NCBI RefSeq assembly: GCF_029626265.1
Contig: NZ_JARUBN010000001.1
Span: forward strand, 8,607,727 to 8,671,726
Length of the DNA stretch: 64,000 nt
Source of the DNA: Micromonospora sp. WMMD1102
GTDB taxonomy: Bacteria; Actinomycetota; Actinomycetes; Mycobacteriales; Micromonosporaceae
Direction: 5' to 3'
Position 1 is the first letter of the stretch, and each line of letters opens with the position of its first letter. The position numbers and the translations under genes are program-made. The notes below the pieces were generated by a model. It had not been told where the DNA came from, did no database searches, and saw nothing but the letters and a program-made list of their open reading frames with translations. This document shows positions 25,855-37,058 of the stretch, piece by piece.

Positions 25855-26873
25855 GACGCACCCCCGCCTGTCGCCTGCTCGCCGGCCCCGCCTGTCGCCG
25901 GCAGGATCTGCTCCTGGTAGAACGCCCAGGCGTCGGCGACGATCTCCGGCAGGGCCGGCTTCGCCGGAATCCAGCCGAGGTCGGTCCGGGCCCGCTCGGC
26001 GGAGGCGACGAGCGAGGCCGGGTCACCGGCACGGCGCGGCGCCGTCTCGACCGGTACCGGATGCCCGGTCACCTCCCGGACCGCCGCCACCACCTGCCGG
26101 TTGGAGAAGCCGCAGCCGTTGCCGAGGTTGAAGACCCGGTGCGCGCCGGGCTGGGCGGCCGTCAGGGCGAGCAGGTGGGCCCGGGCCAGGTCCTCGACGT
26201 GGATGTAGTCCCGGACGCAGGTGCCGTCCTCGGTCGGGTAGTCGTCGCCGAATAGTTGCAGCTTGTCCCGGCGGCCGGCGGCGACCTGGAGGGCGATCGG
26301 GATCAGGTGTGTCTCCGGCTCGTGCCGCTCGCCGAGCGCCACCCCGGCCCGCCGGTAGGCACCGGCGACGTTGAAGTAGCGCAGCGACACCGCCGCCAGC
26401 CCGTGCGCGGTGGCCATCGAGGTCAGCGCCAGGTCGACGGCGAGCTTGGTGGCGCCGTACGTGCTGGTCGGCAGCGGGGTGCTGGTCTCCTCGATCGGCG
26501 TCTCGGTCGGGTTGCCGTAGACGGCGGCGGTGGAGGAGAAGACGAACCTCGGCACTCCGGCCAGCCGGGCGGCGTCCAGCAACGCCAGCGAGCCGACGGT
26601 GTTGACCTGCCAGTACAACTCGGGCTTGACCATCGACTCGCCGGCCGCGATCAGCGCGGCGAAGTGCAGTACGCCGTCGAAGCCGGAGCCGGGGGTGAGC
26701 ACCCGGGCGGCCTCGGCGACGTCGGCCCGGACGAAGGTGGCGTCCGGGGCCAGCGCCTCGGCGTGCCCGGTACGCAGGTCGTCCAGGACCACCACCTCGT
26801 GTCCGGCGTCGAGCAGCAGCCTGGTCACGACGCTGCCGACGTAACCGGCACCTCCGGTGACGAGCAGTTTCAC
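25851..26873 (-). CDS. galE: UDP-glucose 4-epimerase
   Basis: GalE interconverts UDP-galactose and UDP-glucose with bound NAD. The 340-residue short-chain dehydrogenase fold shows the dinucleotide motif TGGAGYVGS (6-14), the SSTAAVYG strand, and the catalytic YGATK (Y139, K143). FNLGNGCGFSNRQV appears near the C terminus. The GTG at 26873 starts exactly at the KLLVTGGAG strand; the frame is open far upstream, but that part has no epimerase character. The last 20 residues are Gly/Ala-rich. It is the first gene of galE-galK, and its promoter must lie in the 69-bp gap to the divergent CBS gene. Confidence 0.96.
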   Translation of the reverse strand: MKLLVTGGAGYVGSVVTRLLLDAGHEVVVLDDLRTGHAEALAPDATFVRADVAEAARVLTPGSGFDGVLHFAALIAAGESMVKPELYWQVNTVGSLALLDAARLAGVPRFVFSSTAAVYGNPTETPIEETSTPLPTSTYGATKLAVDLALTSMATAHGLAAVSLRYFNVAGAYRRAGVALGERHEPETHLIPIALQVAAGRRDKLQLFGDDYPTEDGTCVRDYIHVEDLARAHLLALTAAQPGAHRVFNLGNGCGFSNRQVVAAVREVTGHPVPVETAPRRAGDPASLVASAERARTDLGWIPAKPALPEIVADAWAFYQEQILPATGGAGEQATGGGAS

Positions 26874-26942
26874 GCCTGTGCCCTTTCTGCTTGCTTCGAC
26901 AGATGCCCACACCGGGCACCTCAGGTGTCTACCATCCTTGGC

Positions 26943-27972
26943 ATGCGGGACGGCGGCAGTACCGGGCCCCGGCGCCGATCGCCGGGGCGCCCACGGCGGC
27001 AACCGGGTCCACTCGCGCGGGCCCTGGCCCGGATCATCGTACGGGCGGCGGACGGCTCGACCCGACTGGTCACCGCCCTGCTCGGGGCGAGCCCGACAGC
27101 CGGCCGGGAGCAGATCAGCGAGGCGGAACTGCGGGACCTGGTCGCCGCCAACACCCGGCTCGACCCGGTCGAACGGCGGATCATCGACGAGGTACTCGTG
27201 GCCGGCGCCAGCCTGGTCCGGGAGGTGATGATGCCCCGTACCGAGGTGGTCTTCCTGGCCGCCGGACTGCCGCTGGCCGAGGCGGCCCAACTCGTCCGGG
27301 TCGAGACACACACCCGGTACCCGGTGGTCGACGGCACCTCCGACGACGTGGTCGGCTTCGTGCACCTGCGCGACGTACTGCTCCGGCCGGACGAGGACGA
27401 CTGCACCACGATCGGGGACCTGACCCGGGAGGTGAAGAAGATCCCGGGCAGCAAGCGGGTGCTGGCGGCGCTCACCGAAATGCGCCGGGAGCGGCACCAC
27501 CTCGCGGTCGTGATCGACGAGTACGGCGGCACGGCCGGGATCGTCACCCTGGAGGACCTGATCGAGGAACTGGTCGGCGAGATCCACGACGAGTACGACA
27601 ACGCCCCCGACCCGGTGCCGACCGGCGGCCCGGCCGAGGTGGACGGCCGGCTCAACCTCGCCGACTTCGCCGAACGGGTCGGCTTCGCCCTGCCCCCCGG
27701 CCCGTACGAGACGGTCGGCGGATTCGTGATGGCCTCGCTCGGCCGGCTGCCGGTCTGCGGTGACGAGGTGCCGGTGCCGGTCGGCGGGCAGACCGGTGCT
27801 TCCGGCAGCGGCGGTAACGGCCGGTCGGCGGGCGGGCCCCGCACCGGCGACGCCCCGGACGGCGGCTCCGGTGCGGAGGGCTGGCTGCTGCGGGTGCTGG
27901 CGGTCGAGGGCCGCCGAGTGGCCCGGCTCGGCGTCTCGGCGGCCCGGCTGCCGCAACAGCAGCAGGGGTCGC

Positions 27973-27980
<8 letters not shown>
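26943..27980 (+). CDS. CorC/HlyC-type CBS-domain protein lacking the DUF21 membrane domain
   Basis: This 345-residue protein matches the soluble half of the hemolysin/CorC family, linked to magnesium and cobalt transport. After a basic 55-residue N terminus come EAELRDLVAAN, VEVMMPR-like VREVMMPRTEVVFL (first CBS motif), YPVVDGTSDDVVGFVHLRDVL, and HLAVVIDEYGGTAGIVTLEDLIEELVGEI-type second-CBS sequence. A C-terminal CorC_HlyC domain (FVMASLGRLP ... GWLLRVLAVEGRRVARL) follows, interrupted by a Gly/Ser-rich insert of about 35 residues. Full-length relatives have about 430 residues with three or four N-terminal helices; none are seen here. It could act with a separate membrane partner. The 3' end overlaps the opposing gene by 8 nt. 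Confidence 0.88.
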
Positions 27981-31156
<3,176 letters not shown>

Positions 31157-31165
31157 GTCCCGCAG

Positions 31166-31185
31166 CGGTCCGGCACACCGGACCG
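31166..31185 (+). terminator. Hairpin after trpS
   Basis: An 8-bp perfect stem, CGGTCCGG and CCGGACCG, closes a CACA loop, 9 nt after the trpS stop. The location and compact shape suggest a terminator, although no T-run follows. Confidence 0.6.
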
Positions 31186-31300
31186 GTGCGGCGTATCGAA
31201 CAGCTACGGCGTACCGGACGGGTGCACCGGACCGGTGCGGACCGGTGCAGGTGGTCGCCGGCCCGGCGCGCTGCCGGCCGGCGGTGAAGTGGAGCGGAGG

Positions 31301-31855
31301 GTGATTGTCACGGACGGGTCGCAGAATCCCGCGGTCCCGACGACCCGGGTCGGGATCGCCGTGGACGTTCCGGAGCCGTGGTGCGAGTTTCTCACCCGCC
31401 GCCGGGCGGAGGCCGGTGACCCGCAGGCCACGTACGTGCCGGCGCATCTGACCCTGCTCGGGCCGACCGAGATTCCCCTGGCCAGCCTGCCGGCGGTGGA
31501 GCGGCACCTGGCCGAGGTGGCCAGCGCACACCGGCCGTATCCGGTGCACCTGCGGGGTACCGGCACCTTCCGGCCGATCACCGAGGTTGTCTTCGTCGTG
31601 GTGGCGGCCGGGATCAGCGAGTGCGAGCTGCTGGCCGCCGCGATCGGGCGGGCGCCCGAGCTGCGCCGGGAGAGCCGCTTCCCGTACCACCCGCACGTCA
31701 CGGTCGCCCAGGACGTCGCACCGGAGGCGCTGGACAAGGTGTACGAGGACCTGGCCGACTTCTCCGCCCGCTTCACGGTGGAGAGCTTCACCCTCTTCTC
31801 GCACAACGGGGACGCCCGCTGGCAGCCCCGCCGCGACTACCCGCTCGGCGGCTGA
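31301..31855 (+). CDS. 2'-5' RNA ligase/2H phosphoesterase family protein
   Basis: This 184-residue member of the 2H superfamily would open or join 2',5' or cyclic phosphodiester bonds. It contains the two His-x-Thr motifs that form the active site: AHLTLLG with H49 and T51, and HPHVTVAQ with H132 and T134. The substrate cannot be told. The GTG at 31301 is preferred because GGAG lies 6 nt upstream; other in-frame GTG codons lie just before. It stands downstream of trpS on the same strand, an arrangement often seen in related actinomycetes. Confidence 0.85.
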   Translation: MIVTDGSQNPAVPTTRVGIAVDVPEPWCEFLTRRRAEAGDPQATYVPAHLTLLGPTEIPLASLPAVERHLAEVASAHRPYPVHLRGTGTFRPITEVVFVVVAAGISECELLAAAIGRAPELRRESRFPYHPHVTVAQDVAPEALDKVYEDLADFSARFTVESFTLFSHNGDARWQPRRDYPLGG

Positions 31856-32045
31856 ACCGGCCCCCCGCCGCAGCGGGACGCGGAGCAGCCCACCGCCCAC
31901 CGGCGCTGCCACCTCCGCTTTCGTCGGCGGTCTCGCCTCCCGTTGTCGCTCACGCCGTCGCCGGGGCTTTCCCGGGACGTGCCGTTGCGGTGTGGCGGAT
32001 CGATGTCAGGCCCCGGACCGAGTGGTGATGGGCAAGGATGACGGC

Positions 32046-33038
32046 GTGAACGCGTTCGAGCGGGTTCTGCTGCGTATCGACGTGCGACTGACGGCGTACC
32101 GTCGACAGGCGCCGTGGTTCGACCACCTCGCCCGGGCCGTGGGCCGCTACACCGACGTGCTCGGCGGCCGGCTGGCGGCGGCGATCGCCTACTACGGCTT
32201 CTTCGCGGTCTTCGCCCTCGGCCTGGTGGCGTACGCCGTGCTGGCCGCGCTGCTCGGCGACAGCGCGGAGAGCGGCGAGGTGATCGTCGGATTCCTCCAG
32301 CGGAACCTGCCGTTCGTCGACCCCGAGCAGATCCGGCAGAGCAGCAACCGGCCCGGGATCATCGGGCTGATCCTGCTGGCGGTGACCGGGATCGGCTGGG
32401 TCGAGTCGATCCGCTCCTCGCAGCGGCTGATCCACGGGCTGGCCCAGCACCCCGGCTATTTCGTGCTGCGCCAGCTCGTCGACCTGGCCGTACTGCTGGC
32501 GATCTTCGTGTTGCTCGGGCTGTCGATCGGGGCCGTGGACGCGCTGGAGTCGCTGCTGGGCTGGCTGCTCGGCGCCCGTTCGATCGTGCTCACGATCAGC
32601 AGCTGGATTCTGGGCTTCCTGATCAACATGCTGCTGGCCTCGGCACTGCTGCTCGCCGTACCCCGGCTGCGGATGAGTTTCCGGCGCTGGCTGCCGGCGG
32701 TGTCGCTGGTCGCGCTGGGCGTGACGCTGCTGAACTCGCTCGGCCGGTTCTACGTGGTGCGCTGGGAGCGGAATCCGGCGTACACGGTGGTGGCCGGCGC
32801 GGTCGGCCTGTTGATCTATCTCTATCTGCTCAACCAGCTGCTGCTCTTCGGTGCGGCGCTGGCGGCGACCAGCCACCAGGGGCGGGTCCTGGACCTGACC
32901 AGGGCGCCCCGGGTGCCCGACCCGGCCCGCCCCGAGCCCCCCTCGACCGAGCCGGAACCCGGGCCGGAACCCGGGGGGCCCGGCCCGGTCGGGCGGGGGG
33001 ATCGCGGCCACCGGGACCCGGGTGGTGGCCGAACGTGA
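32046..33038 (+). CDS. YihY/BrkB-family inner membrane protein
   Basis: This 330-residue integral membrane protein has about six helices, starting with LAAAIAYYGFFAVFALGLVAYAV, then IIGLILLAVTGIGWVESIRSS, LVDLAVLLAIFVLLGL, ILGFLINMLLASALLL, WLPAVSLVALGVTLLN and VAGAVGLLIYLYLLNQLLLFG. These fit the YihY/BrkB family (once misnamed ribonuclease BN), whose transport role is unsettled. The GTG at 32046 is chosen for the AAGGA 8 nt upstream; an ATG at 32028 is the alternative. The last 45 residues are a Pro/Glu/Gly-rich cytoplasmic tail, typical of high-GC members. Confidence 0.9.
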   Translation: MNAFERVLLRIDVRLTAYRRQAPWFDHLARAVGRYTDVLGGRLAAAIAYYGFFAVFALGLVAYAVLAALLGDSAESGEVIVGFLQRNLPFVDPEQIRQSSNRPGIIGLILLAVTGIGWVESIRSSQRLIHGLAQHPGYFVLRQLVDLAVLLAIFVLLGLSIGAVDALESLLGWLLGARSIVLTISSWILGFLINMLLASALLLAVPRLRMSFRRWLPAVSLVALGVTLLNSLGRFYVVRWERNPAYTVVAGAVGLLIYLYLLNQLLLFGAALAATSHQGRVLDLTRAPRVPDPARPEPPSTEPEPGPEPGGPGPVGRGDRGHRDPGGGRT

Positions 33039-33107
33039 TCGGGGCAGCCGAAAGGGACCAGCACTACGATTCGGGCAAAAGCCACTAACGGTACGTCGAT
33101 CGCCGCG

Positions 33108-33560
33108 ATGATGATTCGCGTGGGCGCACTAGTGACGTTGGAACTGCCGGACGACTCGCCGATCCGCACCCTGCCCTGGATCATCACCTTCGGCCCGCTC
33201 GACGACTCCGAGGAGTGGGAGCCGGTGGTCTGCGGCCCGTACGAGCGGCCCCACGCGCTGGCCCTGGCCGAGTCGGTGGTCGCCGACGAGGAGCTGATGG
33301 CGGTGGTCGAGCCGCTGCTGCCCCGGGTCTCCGCCGATGAGATCCGGGCCGAGATCGCCGCCGCGCAGCTCGCGGTCGAGGCCGAGGACGAGGCGGCGGA
33401 CCTGGACGACACCAGCATCTACGGCGACTTCGAGGACCTCGGCGAGGAAGAGGTGATCGGCGAGGGCACGGCCGAACCCCGCCACCCGCCGGACCCCACC
33501 GAGGTGCGCGCCGGCATCGCCCGGATCGCCGCCCTGCTCACCACCCCCACCACCCCCTGA
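33108..33560 (+). CDS. Acidic hypothetical protein
   Basis: The function is not recognised. This 150-residue protein is strongly acidic in its second half (EAEDEAADLDDTS, EDLGEEEVIGEG). The first half looks folded, with ALVTLELPDDSPIRTLPW, WEPVVCGPYERPHALALAES and a helix VSADEIRAEIAAAQLAVEA. The start has two adjacent ATG codons. It follows the BrkB-like gene by 69 nt and ends before a cluster of hairpins shared with another intergenic site. Confidence 0.7.
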   Translation: MMIRVGALVTLELPDDSPIRTLPWIITFGPLDDSEEWEPVVCGPYERPHALALAESVVADEELMAVVEPLLPRVSADEIRAEIAAAQLAVEAEDEAADLDDTSIYGDFEDLGEEEVIGEGTAEPRHPPDPTEVRAGIARIAALLTTPTTP

Positions 33561-33574
33561 CCCGGTGCGGATGG

Positions 33575-33602
33575 TCGCACTACTTCCGGGAAAGAGTCCT
33601 TT
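33575..33602 (+). repeat. Intergenic repeat element, copy 1
   Basis: The stretch TCGCACTACTTCCGGGAAAG with the following AGTCC resembles 44941-44969 in direct orientation. Its core TTCCGGGAAAGAGTCC is also the exact reverse complement of 44984-44999. It pairs with ACTCTTTCCCG at 33620-33630 to form a hairpin, just after the stop of the acidic protein gene. Confidence 0.65.
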
Positions 33603-33679
33603 CGTGCCCGGCTGTGGCCACTCTTTCCCGTGCAGAGTGGCCATCCTGGGGGCTCGGCGGGGCGGGCGTAGGGAGTTAC

Positions 33680-33715
33680 GCCGGTGTCCCGGGAGTGCAC
33701 TCCCGGGACACCGGC
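33680..33715. terminator. 36-bp perfect palindrome between convergent genes
   Basis: Bases 33680-33697 and 33698-33715 are exact reverse complements with no spacer, centred on GTGCAC. It lies between the 3' ends of the acidic protein gene and the alpha-glucosidase gene, the expected place for a bidirectional terminator. Confidence 0.7.
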
Positions 33716-33801
33716 ACCACCATCCCCTCCACCACAAAGGGGTCTGCGGCCCAGCCGCCCGTCGGCGCGGAGCGCGGCGGACGACCGGGTCGCTGATGGG
33801 G

Positions 33802-35526
33802 TTACCCGGTTGCCGGGCGGATGAACCACCCCGCCGTGTCGGTCGGCAGTTCCGCCGGGCCGCCGGTCGCCTCCGACGGCTGACTGCGCAGGATCGGCGT
33901 CCCGTAGCCGCCGGCATCCACCGGCGCGCTGCCGAAGTTGACCACACAGACCAGCTCCGCCGCACTGCCCCCGGCAACGCCGCCCCCGGCAACGGTGTCC
34001 TCGTCAGGCCCGCTCGCTGCCGGGCTGCCGCCGTGCAGCGGGGCGGCCGTGGCCGGGCGGCTGAAGGCGATGACTCCTGGCTCGCTCTCCAGCCAGGTGA
34101 CCCGGCCAGGGTCGGTCGCCGCGCCGGCCGGGGCGTGCACGCGGCGCAGCCGCAGGGCCGTCCGGTACAGCTCCAGGGTCGAGTCCGGGTTGCCGGTCTG
34201 GGCGGCGACCGAGAGGGCCCGCCAGGTGGGCGGGGCCGGCAGCCAGGCCGGAGCGCCGCCGGCCGGACCGAAGCCGTACGGCGGAACGTCGCCGCTCCAC
34301 GGCAGCGGCACCCGGCAGCCGTCCCGGCTCTCGCCGGTGCGCCGGAAGGCGGGGTCCTGGCGCAGCTCGTCGGGCAGGTCGAGCACCTCCGGCAGGCCGA
34401 GTTCCTCGCCCTGGTAGAGGTAGACGCTGCCCGGCAGGGCCAGCATCAGCAGGGCGGCCGCGCGGGCCCGGCGCAGCCCTAGCGCGCCGTCGCCGTACCG
34501 GGTGACGTGCCGTTGCTTGTCGTGGTTGGAGAGTACCCAGGTGGTCGGGGCGCCGACGATCGCCGACTCGGCGAGCGCGGTGTCGACCACCTTGCGGAAC
34601 GAGTCGGCAGACCAGCTCGCGTCGAGGAAGTCGAAGTTGAACGCCTGGTGCAGCTCGTCCGGCCCGACGTAGCGGGCCAGCCGCTGCGGGGTCTCGGCCC
34701 ACGCCTCGGCGACCGCCATCCGGCCGCCCGGATAGCTGTCCAGGATCGGCCGCCAGGCCCGGTAGATGTCGTGCACCTCGTCCTGGTCGAAGTAGGGCAG
34801 CCGGGCCCGGCCGAGCAGTTCGACCTGGCGCTGGCCGGCCGGAACGCTGTCGCCGACGTCCGGCAGCCCGTCCGCCTTGATCATTCCGTGTGCCACGTCG
34901 ATCCGGAAGCCGTCGACCCCACGGTCGAGCCAGAACCGGAGTACGTCCTCGAACTCGGCGCGTACCTCGGGGTGTCGCCAGTTCAGGTCGGGCTGGGCCG
35001 GGTCGAAGAGGTGCAGGTACCACTGGCCGTCCGGGACCCGGGTCCAGGCCGGGCCACCGAAGATCGACTCCCAGTCGTTCGGCGGGAGCTCGCCGTCCGT
35101 GCCCCGGCCGTCCCGGAACAGGTAGCGGTCCCGCCCGGCCGAACCCGGCGGGCCGGCCAGGGCGGTGACGAACCACGGGTGGGTGTCCGAGGTGTGGTTC
35201 GGCACGATGTCGACGATGATCCGCAGTCCCAGCGCGTGCGCGTCGCCGATCATGGCGTCGAAGTCGGCGAGGGTGCCGAAGGTCGGGTCGACGTCCCGGT
35301 AGTCGGCGACGTCGTAGCCGCCGTCCACCATCGGCGAGCGGTAGAACGGGGTCAGCCAGAGCGCGTCCACCCCGAGGTCGCGCAGGTAGGGCAGCCGGTC
35401 CCGTACCCCGGCCAGGTCACCGGTGCCGTCGCCGTCGCCGTCGGCGAAGCTGCGGACGTACACCTGGTAGACCACCGCGGCCTTCCACCAGGTCTCGGGT
35501 CGGCCGGATGCGGGGGAGACGCTCAT
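33802..35526 (-). CDS. GH13 alpha-glucosidase / oligo-1,6-glucosidase
   Basis: This intracellular 574-residue enzyme should release glucose from maltodextrins. GH13 regions are complete: DIVPNHTSD (I), GVDGFRIDVAHG with the nucleophile D210 (II), AVAEAW with the acid/base E274 (III), and LSNHDKQR with D336 (IV). The opening WWKAAVVYQVYVRSFADGDGDG is typical of alpha-glucosidases (AglA/MalL-type). There is no signal peptide. The ATG at 35526 begins just before the conserved core. A Ser/Gly/Ala-rich insert disturbs the C-terminal beta domain near residue 500. It reads away from the LacI gene in the same direction, 163 nt downstream, and a TTGCGCAA palindrome in that gap suggests common control. 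Confidence 0.92.
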   Translation of the reverse strand: MSVSPASGRPETWWKAAVVYQVYVRSFADGDGDGTGDLAGVRDRLPYLRDLGVDALWLTPFYRSPMVDGGYDVADYRDVDPTFGTLADFDAMIGDAHALGLRIIVDIVPNHTSDTHPWFVTALAGPPGSAGRDRYLFRDGRGTDGELPPNDWESIFGGPAWTRVPDGQWYLHLFDPAQPDLNWRHPEVRAEFEDVLRFWLDRGVDGFRIDVAHGMIKADGLPDVGDSVPAGQRQVELLGRARLPYFDQDEVHDIYRAWRPILDSYPGGRMAVAEAWAETPQRLARYVGPDELHQAFNFDFLDASWSADSFRKVVDTALAESAIVGAPTTWVLSNHDKQRHVTRYGDGALGLRRARAAALLMLALPGSVYLYQGEELGLPEVLDLPDELRQDPAFRRTGESRDGCRVPLPWSGDVPPYGFGPAGGAPAWLPAPPTWRALSVAAQTGNPDSTLELYRTALRLRRVHAPAGAATDPGRVTWLESEPGVIAFSRPATAAPLHGGSPAASGPDEDTVAGGGVAGGSAAELVCVVNFGSAPVDAGGYGTPILRSQPSEATGGPAELPTDTAGWFIRPATG

Positions 35527-35612
35527 GCGGGAAGTCCGTTCGTCGGGCGCGCGAGGCGCCGGGCGGGTCAGGGCAGGATGCCGGGGCCGGCTCTGCAAGA
35601 GTCAAGCATTCC

Positions 35613-35620
35613 TTGCGCAA
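35613..35620. promoter_or_regulatory. Candidate LacI-family operator upstream of alpha-glucosidase
   Basis: The palindrome TTGCGCAA resembles the TTGCAA elements in front of malE. A CTGCAAGAG sequence lies 20 bp to its left. The position, about 90 bp before the start codon, fits repression by the adjacent LacI-type protein. The assignment is by resemblance only. Confidence 0.4.
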
Positions 35621-35689
35621 AGAGGTCTCGGCGTTGCCTGTCGCCGGTCGCCCGAGCCGGGGCGCCGAAGCAGGGCTCAGGGCCCGGGG

Positions 35690-36763
35690 TCAGACCGGCA
35701 GCGGCAGGTCGGCCGAGGGGCGGGGCTGCCGCGCCGGCTTGCCGAGCAGTCCCGGTGCGACCGCGGTCGAGCCGCGCACCACCAGCTCGGGCCGGAAGAT
35801 GTACTCCGAGTGCGGCGCGGCGTGCCCGTGGATCTCGTCGACCAGGGCGCGTACCGCCGCCACCGCCATCGCGGTGACCGGCTGCCGCATCGTGGTCAGC
35901 GGCGGATCGGTGAACGCCATCAGCGGCGAGTCGTCGTAGCCGACCACGGAGAGGTCGGCCGGCACCGACAGGCCGCGCTGCCGGGCCGCCCGGATCGCGC
36001 CGAGCGCCATCAGGTCGGAGCCGCAGACCAGCCCGGTCACGCCCCGGTCGAGCAGCCGGGCGGCGGCCACCTCGCCACCCTCCACACCGAACAGCGACAG
36101 CTCGGCCAGCTCGGCCAGCTCGGCGTCGGTCGGCCCGACCAGCCGCTTCATGGCCGCCTTGAAGCCGGCCACCTTGCGCTGCACCGGCACGAACCGGTCC
36201 GGCCCGGTGATCAGGCCGATCCGGCGGTGCCCGAGCGCGACCAGGTGGGCGACGGCCAGTTCGCCGGCCTCCCGGTCGTCGCAGGAGACGAAGGGCGCCG
36301 GCAGGTTGGGCTGGTAGCCGTTGACCAGCACGATCGGCATCGGCCGGGCGATGAGCGTACGGTAGCGGCCCGGGTCGGCGGCGGTGTCGGCGTGCAGGCC
36401 GGAGACGAAGACGATCCCGGAGACCTGCCGGTCGAGCAGCATCTCGACGTACTCGTCCTCGGTGACCCCGCCCGGCGTCTGGGTGCAGAGCACCGAGGTG
36501 TAGCCGGCCTGTGCCAGCCCCGACTCGACGACCTGGGCGAAGGCCGGGAAGATCGGGTTCTCCAGCTCCGGCACCACCAGACCGACCAGTCCGGCGCTGC
36601 GCTTGCGCAGCCGGGCCGGCCGTTCGTAGCCGAGAACGTCGAGGGCGGTGAGTACGGCCTGCCGGGTCTCCGGCGCCACCCCGGGGCGGTCGTTGAGCAC
36701 CCGCGACACCGTGGCCTCACTCACCTCGGCCTGCTGGGCGATGTCGGCCAGTCGTGCACGCAT
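35690..36763 (-). CDS. LacI-family transcriptional regulator (maltodextrin type)
   Basis: This 357-residue repressor has the LacI helix-turn-helix at the N terminus (LADIAQQAEVSEATVSRVLN at 5-24, then the hinge-proximal RPARLRKRSAGLVGLVVPEL). A periplasmic-binding-type sugar domain follows, with GIVFVSGL, HRRIGLITGP, VCGSDLMALGAIRAARQRG and VVGYDDSPLMAFTDPPLTT. It is placed between an alpha-glucosidase gene and the divergent malEFG operon, so it is most likely the maltose/maltodextrin regulator (MalR-like). The ATG at 36763 is the family-typical start; a longer open frame upstream has no support. Its own promoter faces that of malE. Confidence 0.92.
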   Translation of the reverse strand: MRARLADIAQQAEVSEATVSRVLNDRPGVAPETRQAVLTALDVLGYERPARLRKRSAGLVGLVVPELENPIFPAFAQVVESGLAQAGYTSVLCTQTPGGVTEDEYVEMLLDRQVSGIVFVSGLHADTAADPGRYRTLIARPMPIVLVNGYQPNLPAPFVSCDDREAGELAVAHLVALGHRRIGLITGPDRFVPVQRKVAGFKAAMKRLVGPTDAELAELAELSLFGVEGGEVAAARLLDRGVTGLVCGSDLMALGAIRAARQRGLSVPADLSVVGYDDSPLMAFTDPPLTTMRQPVTAMAVAAVRALVDEIHGHAAPHSEYIFRPELVVRGSTAVAPGLLGKPARQPRPSADLPLPV

Positions 36764-37058
36764 GGCGGAACTGTAGCCCACGAGTAGTTTCTTGCGTAGT
36801 CCACGGCAAGGACTTGCAGAGCCTCCCCCACGTGGGTCGACGCCGGGCTCGACCCGGAGACAGGTGCCGGCGGCTTCCGAATCACGCGCGATCACGGGTC
36901 GACGGGTCCAGACGAGGAGGACTTCCAAAAAGGACAAAACATCTCGTCGGGGGAACGGATGGGCGACAGTTGTTGCAAGGACGTTTGCAAGGGGTTTCGA
37001 AACCGGCAACTCCTTGCTACTGTCCCGCCGACACCGGCCGGCAGACTAGGAGTGCTCC
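36764..37058. promoter_or_regulatory. Divergent lacI-malE control region with candidate operators
   Basis: This 295-bp gap contains several palindromes suited to LacI-family binding. TTGCAAGGACGTTTGCAA at 36973-36990 holds two TTGCAA copies 12 bp apart. GGTTTCGAAACC is at 36993-37004. An interrupted CTTGC...GCAAG lies at 36791-36810, nearer lacI. The malE-proximal sites fall 55-85 bp before its start codon. The ribosome site TAGGAG at 37047-37052 serves malE. Confidence 0.55.

Noticed and set aside
31171..31260. Repeated ACCGGTGCGG motifs after trpS as operator array
   Set aside because: Spacing is irregular and low-complexity; only the compact hairpin at 31166-31185 is supported.
34507..35877. 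Plus-strand open frame opposite the alpha-glucosidase gene
   Set aside because: No motifs, and it also crosses the alpha-glucosidase promoter; the minus-strand enzyme is certain.
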